The notes below the pieces were generated by a model, which worked only from the letters and a program-made list of their open reading frames with translations, had not been told where the DNA came from and ran no database searches. Shown piece after piece: positions 6,468 through 12,960 of a stretch of DNA of 13,625 nt. Origin of the DNA: DATKYV01 sp035528275 (GTDB lineage: Bacteria > Acidobacteriota > Terriglobia > UBA7540); assembly GCA_035528275.1 (NCBI GenBank), contig DATKYV010000383.1, positions 1-13,625 on the forward strand. Direction: 5' to 3'. The number at the start of each line of letters is the position of its first letter. Position 1 is the stretch's first letter. The translations under genes were made by a program, and so were the position numbers.

Positions 6468-8897
6468 ATGAGATCGCGCCGCACATACCTTGCCCCGGCA
6501 TTGTTGCTGACGGCCCTGGGTTTCCTCGTTTTCAGCACCGAACGGGCCTCCGCCACCCCGCTGCAGGACCAGCAATCATCCGACCAGTCCGTGGCCACGT
6601 CTCCCGACGTCATCACGGCGGAGACCAACATGGTTCTCGTCGACGTCGTGGTAACGGACAAGAAGGATAACTACATCCGCGACCTGGAGTCCGCCGATTT
6701 TCGGGTGTTTGAGGACGACAAGGAACAGACCATCGCCAGCTTCTCCCGCTTGGCGGATGCCGCGGCGAGGGAGGGCATCTCGCAACCACGCTACGTGGTT
6801 CTCTTCTTCGATAATTCGACGTTGGACCCCCAAGATCAGATGCGCGCTCGTGAGGCGGCCGCGCAGTTTGTCGAGAAGAACGCAGCGAGCGACCGGATGA
6901 TGGCGGTCGTGGATTTTGGCGGCGCTTTCCGGATTGCCCAGAACTTCACCGCCGACGGAGCGGCCCTCAAAAAGGCCGTGGGCGGCGTAAAATTCGCCTC
7001 GCTCCAACCCAACGAAGCCGGACAATCCAGGGAACTTGCCGCGATGGGCATGCCCTCGCAGGTCCAGGTGAGGTCGGATTTTGCTGCCCGCAGCGTCCTC
7101 CTGGCGATCCGCAACCTGGCCAAGACGCTGCGGTCTGTTCCCGGGCGCAAGACCATGATTCTTTTTTCCGGCGGGTTTCCGCTCACCGCCCAGCGCCAAT
7201 CCGAGCTCTCAGCCACCATCGACGCTGCCAACAAAGCGAATGTGGCCATCTACACCGTGGATGCCCGAGGTTTGCGGACCTCGGAGCCAACCGGCATGCC
7301 GGGATTCGAAAACCCCTCGGTACCCGGGAGGCCTCCCGGAGCAAGCCTGATTCCGGATGAGCCGCCGTTTCCTCATGAAGTTGCCCTCCTGGCCTCCCTG
7401 CGCGAAGTGCTTGGGTCGCCCCAGCGTCTGGACCAGCGCCCGCAAGGGGGCGGAGGCAGCGGAGGCACCGGCGGGTCCCCACGGGGTGGCGGTGGCAGTG
7501 GCGGTGGCAGTGGCGGTAGCGGAGGGGTTGGAGGTGGAGGCCCATCGACGGGCGGCGGCTCAATTGGCGGTTCCACCGGTGGTGGCCGCACCGGCGGCGG
7601 CGTCCCCTCGACCGGTGGAGGCAGGACGCCTGGAGGCGCTACCACCGGCGGTCGCCCCTCCAACGTTCCCAACGCGGCGACAGGTAATAATCCCTTCGGG
7701 CCCAACCGTCCGGGCTACGAGACGTTCCCGAACCGGTCCATCATTCCCCAGATGATCGACAATGTCAGCACCAACCAACAGGTCCTCTACGCACTGGCGG
7801 CGGGGACCGGCGGCTTCACCATTTTCAACACCAACGACTTCACAGAGAAACTCGGAAGGATCGTGCAGGAGTTGGACGAGTACTACATCCTGAGCTACAT
7901 TTCGCCCAACCGGGCACACGACGGTAGCTACCACAGGATCAAGGTGAAAGTAGAGCGCAAAGGCGTGGAAGTCCGATTCCGTACTGGCTACTACGACACG
8001 AAGGGCCAGGACGTGCTCAAGGATAAGCCCGAAGGGAAGGTGCTGGAGGAACAGGTTGCCAGCTCGCGGCCCAGCGATTTTCCCGTAAGCCTCAGCGGTC
8101 CTTATTTCTACACTGCGGCGGACGTGGGGCGAGTGAATCTGTCCCTCGCCGTGCCCGCCAGCGTCCTGGGCTTTGAAAAGGAAAAGGGCAAATTCCATTA
8201 CGAGATCAACATTCTCGGCATCGCGTACGATGACCACAACTCCGTGGCCGCGCGCTTCAGCGACACGGTCAACCTGGATTTGGGTAAGAGAGAGCAGAAG
8301 GAATTCTCCAAGGGAAGTTACACGTACCGGAACAACTTCAACATAGCACCTGGAGACTACACTCTGAAACTGGTGCTCGCCGGCGGAGGGCAGAAATTCG
8401 GCAAGTACGAGATGCCCCTCTCGATCCCGCCCTACAACACAAATGACTTCCACATCAGCAGCGTGGCCCTCAGCAATCAGATGCAGCCAGTTTCAGACCT
8501 TACGGCCGGCCTGGATGAAGCCTTGCTCGAGGAGCGCACGCCCCTGGTCGCGCGGGGCATGGAGATCATCCCCTCTTCGAACAACCAGTTCAGCCGGGAG
8601 GAAAAGGTTGGGCTCTACGTGGAGGTTTACGAGCCTCTCATGGCACAACCCAATCCGCCCCGGGTAGGGGTGATTTTCAACGTCATTGATGCGAAAACGA
8701 ACCAGCAGGTGTTCACATCCAACACCGTTTTGGTGAACAATTTCGCGGAGCAGGGCAGCCCGGTAATCCCCGTCGGCCTCCTTTTGCCGGTGGAACAGCT
8801 CAAGCTGCCGGCAGGCGAATACCGGCTCGAGATGGTTGCGCGGGACGACAGGGGAAACGTGTCATCGCAACAGACCACGACTTTCGCGATCGATTGA
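6468..8897 (+). CDS. Secreted VWFA-related protein with internal glycine-rich segment, second copy
   Basis: The 809-residue protein has a classic signal peptide: MRSRR, hydrophobic 8-22, and ASA before T30 as a likely cleavage site. The family lead-in TNMVLVDVVVTDKKDNYIRD is at about 53-72. The VWA-like domain starts at RYVVLFFDNSTLD (108-120). DNSTL keeps D115 and S117 of the MIDAS motif but not the second Ser. It continues through KTMILFSGGF (228-237) and VAIYTVDARGLR (259-270). A Gly/Ser/Pro-rich stretch at 327-396 then interrupts the domain before its last helix and strand (VLYALAAGTGGF, 439-450, and ELDEYYILSYISP, 468-480). The C-terminal 300 residues are strand-rich. AGGA sits 9 nt before the ATG, and only 11 nt separate it from the preceding stop, so the two VWFA genes are almost surely co-transcribed. 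It is a paralogue of its neighbour, not a recent duplicate: the shared residues are mainly the family core. Confidence 0.88.
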   Translation: MRSRRTYLAPALLLTALGFLVFSTERASATPLQDQQSSDQSVATSPDVITAETNMVLVDVVVTDKKDNYIRDLESADFRVFEDDKEQTIASFSRLADAAAREGISQPRYVVLFFDNSTLDPQDQMRAREAAAQFVEKNAASDRMMAVVDFGGAFRIAQNFTADGAALKKAVGGVKFASLQPNEAGQSRELAAMGMPSQVQVRSDFAARSVLLAIRNLAKTLRSVPGRKTMILFSGGFPLTAQRQSELSATIDAANKANVAIYTVDARGLRTSEPTGMPGFENPSVPGRPPGASLIPDEPPFPHEVALLASLREVLGSPQRLDQRPQGGGGSGGTGGSPRGGGGSGGGSGGSGGVGGGGPSTGGGSIGGSTGGGRTGGGVPSTGGGRTPGGATTGGRPSNVPNAATGNNPFGPNRPGYETFPNRSIIPQMIDNVSTNQQVLYALAAGTGGFTIFNTNDFTEKLGRIVQELDEYYILSYISPNRAHDGSYHRIKVKVERKGVEVRFRTGYYDTKGQDVLKDKPEGKVLEEQVASSRPSDFPVSLSGPYFYTAADVGRVNLSLAVPASVLGFEKEKGKFHYEINILGIAYDDHNSVAARFSDTVNLDLGKREQKEFSKGSYTYRNNFNIAPGDYTLKLVLAGGGQKFGKYEMPLSIPPYNTNDFHISSVALSNQMQPVSDLTAGLDEALLEERTPLVARGMEIIPSSNNQFSREEKVGLYVEVYEPLMAQPNPPRVGVIFNVIDAKTNQQVFTSNTVLVNNFAEQGSPVIPVGLLLPVEQLKLPAGEYRLEMVARDDRGNVSSQQTTTFAID
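7446..7655 (+). repeat. Glycine-rich low-complexity tract inside the second VWFA gene
   Basis: Residues 327-396 are mostly Gly with Ser, Thr and Pro. The DNA includes an exact 12-bp tandem duplication, GGTGGCAGTGGC at 7491-7502 and again at 7503-7514, encoding GGSG twice. A 12-bp unit keeps the frame when gained or lost. All three plus frames and the minus strand stay open here only because of the composition. Confidence 0.75.
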
Positions 8898-8947
8898 GCC
8901 CGGCTGGGGACAAGTTAACAGGCCGCCAAGGACGCGTTTGCACCATC

Positions 8948-8954
8948 GAGAGGA
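8948..8954 (+). promoter_or_regulatory. Ribosome binding site fixing the GTG start of mutY
   Basis: GAGAGGA ends 7 nt before the GTG at 8962. No such site serves the ATG at 8974 (too far) or the ATG at 8836 (inside the VWFA gene). Confidence 0.55.
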
Positions 8955-8961
8955 TCGGCTT

Positions 8962-10002
8962 GTGGCGCGGGCGATGCGCCGCGCCCTGCTCAACTGGTTT
9001 CGTCGAAACGCCCGCCGCCTCCCCTGGCGGGGAGTAAAGTCCTCTTACAAGATCTGGGTGTCGGAGGTCATGCTCCAGCAGACCCAGATCGCGACGGTCC
9101 TGCCCTATTACCGTCGCTTCTTGCGCGCCTTCCCCACCGCAAAGGCTCTGGCTGAAGCGCCCCTCGAGCAAGTGCTGCAACTTTGGTCGGGACTGGGCTA
9201 CTACCGCCGGGCGCGGAATCTGCACGCGGCGGCTCGCCTCCTGGCACGGAAGTTAAAGGGACAATTTCCCAGCGACTACGGGGAGGCGCGCTCCCTTCCC
9301 GGCGTCGGAGACTATACCGCCCGCGCCGTCCTAAGCATTGCGTACAACCTCCCCTACACCGTCCTCGACGGAAACGTGGCCCGCGTGGCGGCCCGCCTGC
9401 GAGGCTACCGCGGCAATCATCATCAGACTCGCTTCCGCCAGGCCGTCGAACGAGACCTGAAATCGCTCCTCGCGCCCCGGGCTTCGGGAAGTTTCAACCA
9501 GGCCCTGATGGAGCTGGGCCAAACCGTCTGCCTGCCGCGTGCTCCCCGCTGCGCCATTTGCCCTCTTCGAAAATGGTGCCGGGCCTTCCGGAGCGGCCGC
9601 CCGGAATCCTATCCGGCCCCTCGGCCCCGCCGCGCTACCGAGGCGCGCTACCTCGCGGCCGGCGTGCTCCGCCGTGGGAATAGCGTCGCGATGGTTCGGG
9701 GGCTCGACGAGGATTTGCTGGGCGACCTCTGGAATTTTCCCGCGGCGTTCGGCCGGTCTTCCGCGGAAGCGCTCGGCCGCCTGCAAGACAAACTCGGCGA
9801 GGTCTTTGAGGGCGATATTCGTTGCGGCGAGTGTTTGTACCGGCTCCGCCACGGCATCACCTTTCGGGCGATCCGCGTTGAGGTTTATCCGGTGGAGATT
9901 CCCGGAAAGCCCTTGACGAGTTCCCTTCGCTGGTTCCCGCTGTCGCGTCTGCCGCGTGCCGCAGTTTCCCAATTGGCTCGCAAGATCGCCGCTCAGCTCT
10001 GA
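8962..10002 (+). CDS. mutY: A/G-specific adenine DNA glycosylase MutY
   Basis: MutY removes adenine mispaired with 8-oxoguanine, or with G, in base-excision repair. With the GTG start at 8962 the protein has 346 residues, typical of the family. The catalytic Glu lies in SEVMLQQTQ (E35). The helix-hairpin-helix is LPGVGDYTA (112-120), followed by TVLDGNVARV with the catalytic Asp (D136). The iron-sulphur cluster cysteines follow the MutY/Nth spacing C-x6-C-x2-C-x5-C (C190, C197, C200, C206). The C-terminal part (about 225-346) matches the Nudix-like 8-oxoG recognition domain, including LWNFPAAFG and LRHGITF. An earlier ATG at 8836 would overlap the VWFA gene by 62 bp and adds non-family sequence. 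The gene lies 64 bp after the second VWFA gene on the same strand and may share its transcript. That neighbourhood does not suggest a functional link. Confidence 0.95.
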   Translation: MARAMRRALLNWFRRNARRLPWRGVKSSYKIWVSEVMLQQTQIATVLPYYRRFLRAFPTAKALAEAPLEQVLQLWSGLGYYRRARNLHAAARLLARKLKGQFPSDYGEARSLPGVGDYTARAVLSIAYNLPYTVLDGNVARVAARLRGYRGNHHQTRFRQAVERDLKSLLAPRASGSFNQALMELGQTVCLPRAPRCAICPLRKWCRAFRSGRPESYPAPRPRRATEARYLAAGVLRRGNSVAMVRGLDEDLLGDLWNFPAAFGRSSAEALGRLQDKLGEVFEGDIRCGECLYRLRHGITFRAIRVEVYPVEIPGKPLTSSLRWFPLSRLPRAAVSQLARKIAAQL

Positions 10003-10045
10003 GCTTCGCGCCATGGGCTTTGGAGTCCGCACCGCAAGTGGGCCT

Positions 10046-10074
10046 TTGGCCCCCGGCGGCTTCTCCGCTACAAT
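10046..10074 (+). promoter_or_regulatory. Likely promoter of the transglutaminase gene
   Basis: TTGGCC (10046-10051, 4/6), a 17-bp spacer and TACAAT (10069-10074, 5/6) lie in the 99-bp gap after mutY, about 27 bp before the ATG. The -35 overlaps a small hairpin GGGCC-TTT-GGCCC (10040-10052), which lacks a T-tract. Confidence 0.4.
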
Positions 10075-10101
10075 AGGACGCAGACTGGGCATTGCAGGAC
10101 G

Positions 10102-12315
10102 ATGAGCGGAAAACTTCCCGACCACGCCGAAATCGCGCTCAAGCAGTCGCACATCAGCGTGCAGCGCTACTTCGAGATTTCGCTGCTGCTGATGCTGGGG
10201 ACGGCCTTCATCACCGTCGCCACCACCGGAAAGCTCGACTTCATCTCCATCGTCGTCGTCTCCCTGGCCATGCTGGTCAAGCTATGGAGCTACGCGCGCG
10301 ACCTGGACTACTCGCTTTCCCCGCGCACCGTGACCCGGCTGGCCATCTTCTACATGTTCTTTTACGCGCTCGATTTTCTGATTTTCTCCATCGGCCCGAC
10401 GCTCATGGACAACATGCTGTCGGCCACCGTCCACCTGGTGCTTTTCGCAACGGTCGTTAAAGTTTTCTCGGCGCGCACCTACCGCGATTACGGCTATCTC
10501 GCCACCCTCTCCTTCCTGATGATGCTCTCCGGCGCAGTTCTAACCGTGGGGACCACCTACCTGGTCTGCTTCACGTTCTACGTTCTTTTCTCGATTTCCA
10601 CGTTCATCAGCTACGAGATCAAGCGGTCGGCGGAGGCCGCCCAGCGCCCGCCCGAAGGTCCCTACCGCACCTCGGCGCAAAACCGCACCGCGATCGAGCG
10701 CGCGCTCAGCAGCGCGACGGTAGGGCTCGCGGCGGGGATCGTCGCGTTGGCGGCGATTCTTTTCTTCGTGATTCCGCGTTACCGCACCGGGTATCTCACC
10801 GGCCTGGGGATGGAGGCACAGAACATCACGGGTTTCTCCGGCACCGTCAACCTGGGCGACATCCGGAAGATTCTGCGCTCCAACATCGTGGTGATGCGGG
10901 TAATGGTGGAAGAAGATCCGCGGGACTACGCGGGAATCAAGTGGCGCGGCGTGGGCCTCACAAGCTTCGACGGCAAGAATTGGTACAACGATAACACCGC
11001 TCAGACACCCCTCGAACCTGCCTCGACGCGCCGTTTCCTGCTTCCCCCCACCGACGGCTGGAACAACCGGCCGCGCCGTCCGCTGCGCTATCGGGTGCTG
11101 CTTTCCCCCGTTTCCACCGACGTCCTGTTCGCAGCCTCAGTCCCTCGCGAGGTGAGCAAGCTCACGGGGCGCCTGCGCATGATCACGCTGGACCAGACCT
11201 CATCCATGCACTACCCCGGCCACGCGTACACACCCTTGAGTTACGAGGTTGTCTCGGACACCGGCGTCGCGCCGGCGGACCGGTTGCGCGCCGCCCCCAC
11301 CGACTACCCCGCCGACATCAGCCTCGTTTACCTTACCGTGCCCGAGATCGATCCGCGGGTCGCGGATCTGGCCCGGCAAATCACCGCCGGCTCGGCCAAC
11401 AACTACGACCGCGCCCGGACTATCGAGGCCTACTTACACAATGAATTCACCTACTCGCTCGACCCGAGCGGCATCGACCCCGGAAATCCCATCGGCAGTT
11501 TCCTCTTCGAATCCAAGACCGGCTATTGCGAATACTTCGCTGCCGCTATGGCCGTGATGCTGCGCACGATTGACATTCCTTCACGCCTGGTGAACGGATT
11601 CCAGACCGGAACCTACAACCGCGTCGGCAAGGACTTCATCGTGCGCGCGCGCGACGCGCACAGTTGGGTGGAAGTCTACTTTCCCGAGTATGGATGGATT
11701 CCCTTTGACCCCACTCCCGCCGACCCCAATCCCGTGGTGGCCGGCTGGATGGACGATTATGTTGACGCGGTGAGTCTCTTCTGGAGCGAATGGGTCATCA
11801 ATTACGACTTTGCGCATCAGGAGCAGCTCGCCCAGACTGTGGAGAGAGACTCCCGGCAACTCCAGCGCAGTTTCCGCCGGCGACTTCACAACTTCCGCCG
11901 GCAGGTCATTCAGGTGGCCTACCGCGTCGAAGCTTGGTTGATGTCCCACAAGCTGCTCGTTCTGCTCCTCATGCTGGGCGTCCTGGGTGGGCTGATCGTC
12001 TCCGAAAAGGCCGACTCCATCGCCGAACTGCGCTTCTTGCTGGCATGGAAGTTCCGCCGCGGCGATGTGCCGCTCGGCCCCCGCGAAGCCACCCTCTCCT
12101 ACAACCGCTTCCTCAAAACCCTGCGCAAGAAAGGCTACCGAAAGCCCCTTTCCCAGACTCCCCGTGAGTTCGCATATTCATTCGTGGGTTCTCGCCTGAG
12201 CTGGCCGGTCCTGGAGTTCACCCGCCTCTACAACGCATTGCGCTATGGGCAAGCGCCGGTCTCGCTTTCCCGTCTGCGAGCTCTCTTGGAGGAGATTGCT
12301 GGCAGTAAGCAGTAG
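10102..12315 (+). CDS. Membrane-bound transglutaminase-like protein (TgpA type) with C-terminal DUF4129-like region
   Basis: This 737-residue protein has the TgpA layout. The N-terminal part carries about seven hydrophobic helices (roughly 25-43, 47-62, 79-98, 108-122, 130-148, 152-171 and 206-224). An extracytoplasmic region follows with the transglutaminase core: Cys in KTGYCEYFAAAMAVMLR (C476), His in RDAHSWVEVY (H520) and Asp in WIPFDPTP (D536), the papain-like triad. Another membrane helix (617-633) leads to a cytoplasmic tail (about 660-730, LSYNRFLKTLRKKGYRKP) like DUF4129. TgpA of Pseudomonas is an essential inner-membrane protein with an active periplasmic transglutaminase fold; the physiological substrate is unclear. 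AGGA at 10096-10099 is only 2 nt from the ATG, unusually close, yet no better start exists. The last four codons and the stop lie inside the heptamer array that begins at 12301. It follows the VWFA genes and mutY on the same strand. Confidence 0.92.
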   Translation: MSGKLPDHAEIALKQSHISVQRYFEISLLLMLGTAFITVATTGKLDFISIVVVSLAMLVKLWSYARDLDYSLSPRTVTRLAIFYMFFYALDFLIFSIGPTLMDNMLSATVHLVLFATVVKVFSARTYRDYGYLATLSFLMMLSGAVLTVGTTYLVCFTFYVLFSISTFISYEIKRSAEAAQRPPEGPYRTSAQNRTAIERALSSATVGLAAGIVALAAILFFVIPRYRTGYLTGLGMEAQNITGFSGTVNLGDIRKILRSNIVVMRVMVEEDPRDYAGIKWRGVGLTSFDGKNWYNDNTAQTPLEPASTRRFLLPPTDGWNNRPRRPLRYRVLLSPVSTDVLFAASVPREVSKLTGRLRMITLDQTSSMHYPGHAYTPLSYEVVSDTGVAPADRLRAAPTDYPADISLVYLTVPEIDPRVADLARQITAGSANNYDRARTIEAYLHNEFTYSLDPSGIDPGNPIGSFLFESKTGYCEYFAAAMAVMLRTIDIPSRLVNGFQTGTYNRVGKDFIVRARDAHSWVEVYFPEYGWIPFDPTPADPNPVVAGWMDDYVDAVSLFWSEWVINYDFAHQEQLAQTVERDSRQLQRSFRRRLHNFRRQVIQVAYRVEAWLMSHKLLVLLLMLGVLGGLIVSEKADSIAELRFLLAWKFRRGDVPLGPREATLSYNRFLKTLRKKGYRKPLSQTPREFAYSFVGSRLSWPVLEFTRLYNALRYGQAPVSLSRLRALLEEIAGSKQ

Positions 12316-12405
12316 GCAGAAGGCGGAAGGCAGAAAGCAGAAGGCAGGAGGCGGAAAGCGGATGGCAGAAGGCAGTAGGCTGTAGGTAGTAGGCTATAGG
12401 CGGAA
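12301..12405 (+). repeat. Array of fifteen 7-bp tandem repeats (left array)
   Basis: From 12301 the sequence divides exactly into fifteen heptamers in one register, with consensus RGCRGWA, mostly GGCAGAA, GGCAGTA, GGCGGAA or AGCAGAA. Units become more diverged to the right (GGTAGTA, GGCTATA) and lose the pattern after 12405. The first two units encode the last residues and stop of the transglutaminase (GGC AGT AAG CAG TAG). The same heptamers occur on the opposite strand at 12919-12960. 12406-12453 holds nothing else I can name. Confidence 0.9.
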
Positions 12406-12453
12406 GGTATGTCGCATTACCCAGAGGATAGGGTACTTACGTTTGTTGGTGGG

Positions 12454-12864
12454 TTAAGAAGGCCGAAATCTCTCCGGACCTCTCATCATACTGCTGAGCA
12501 TTTTTCCTACCTCGCCAAATCCTTCGAACAACTCACGGTGCTGCGCCGGTGAAAGATAGCCACAATCTCGTGCGAAGTCCAGCCACACCTGGGTTTCGGT
12601 CGCCTCGGCGTCCGCGTCCGCCAACTTGCTGAGAAACATATTTGGATACTGCCGCTTGCGAAATCCCTCCGCGATATTTGCGGCGACGCTGCGCGACGAG
12701 CGACGAATCTGACTGGTGAGTGAGTAGCGCTCATCCTGTGGAAAATTGTTTGTCTCTCTGAAAATCTCCATCGCCAGCTTGTAAGCGCGTTGATAGACCT
12801 TCAAATCTCTGTACCCGCGAAGCGTCGGCCTCTGCGTTTGCGCACCTGAATCTGCTCCCTTCAT
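12454..12864 (-). CDS. Four helix bundle protein (S23 / 23S rRNA-intervening-sequence type)
   Basis: The 136-residue protein carries the family pattern almost complete: YRDLKVYQRAYKLAMEIF (18-35), FPQDERYSLTSQIRRSSRS (41-59), VAANIAEGFRKR (60-71) and EATETQVWLDFARDCGYL (87-104). These are the four helices of the S23/IVP fold, a small, basic, pentamer-forming protein first noticed as ORFs within 23S rRNA intervening sequences and related to Avd of diversity-generating retroelements. No rRNA or reverse transcriptase is near. The ATG at 12864 has AAGGGG 7 nt upstream (12872-12877). The first 15 residues (MKGADSGAQTQRPTL) are a variable tail. The gene is antisense to the transglutaminase and on the same strand as the dehydrogenase. 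Its function is unknown; nucleic-acid binding is likely for the family. Confidence 0.93.
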   Translation of the reverse strand: MKGADSGAQTQRPTLRGYRDLKVYQRAYKLAMEIFRETNNFPQDERYSLTSQIRRSSRSVAANIAEGFRKRQYPNMFLSKLADADAEATETQVWLDFARDCGYLSPAQHRELFEGFGEVGKMLSSMMRGPERFRPS

Positions 12865-12918
12865 TTGCGTGCCCCTTCTCTGCCCCGATACTTCCCCTAT
12901 TCTCCGTTGTCTACTCCA

Positions 12919-12960
12919 TCTTGCCCACTGCCTTCTGCTTTCTGCCTACTGCCTTCTCTC
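12919..12960 (-). repeat. Heptamer repeats, inverted (right array)
   Basis: Read on the minus strand from 12960: GAGAGAA, GGCAGTA, GGCAGAA, AGCAGAA, GGCAGTG, GGCAAGA. Four units match the left-array consensus closely; purine-rich decayed units continue to about 12870 and may supply the ribosome binding site of the four-helix-bundle gene. The array begins at the TGA of the dehydrogenase gene (12959-12961). Confidence 0.8.

Larger units (their letters stand above)
12301..12960. other. Candidate unit: four-helix-bundle gene flanked by inverted heptamer arrays
   Basis: The four-helix-bundle gene lies between two arrays of the same heptamer in opposite orientation, each beginning at the stop codon of a flanking convergent gene. 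A 20-nt perfect inverted repeat links them (12328-12347 and 12928-12947). Just inside, CAGAGGATAGGG (12422-12433) resembles the reverse complement of 12895-12906 at 10 of 12 positions. A compact insertion or mobile cassette is an inference; no transposase is present. Confidence 0.5.

Noticed and set aside
7357..7755. Alternative frames over the glycine-rich tract, including a Pro-rich minus-strand frame at 7373-7705
   Set aside because: Open only because of low-complexity GGN repeats; the VWFA frame is continuous across the tract.
8836..8961. Longer MutY from an ATG at 8836
   Set aside because: It would overlap the upstream VWFA gene by 62 bp and add non-MutY sequence; the GTG at 8962 has GAGAGGA at correct spacing.
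9331..10152. 273-codon minus-strand frame opposite mutY
   Set aside because: It is antisense to a confident MutY gene and also covers the next promoter and start; no motifs.
12301..12405. CRISPR array
   Set aside because: The 7-bp units are directly adjacent with no spacers, and no cas gene is present.
12454..12864. Diversity-generating retroelement or 23S rRNA intervening sequence
   Set aside because: There is no reverse transcriptase, no template/variable repeat pair and no rRNA in the window; only the Avd-like protein fold recalls these systems.
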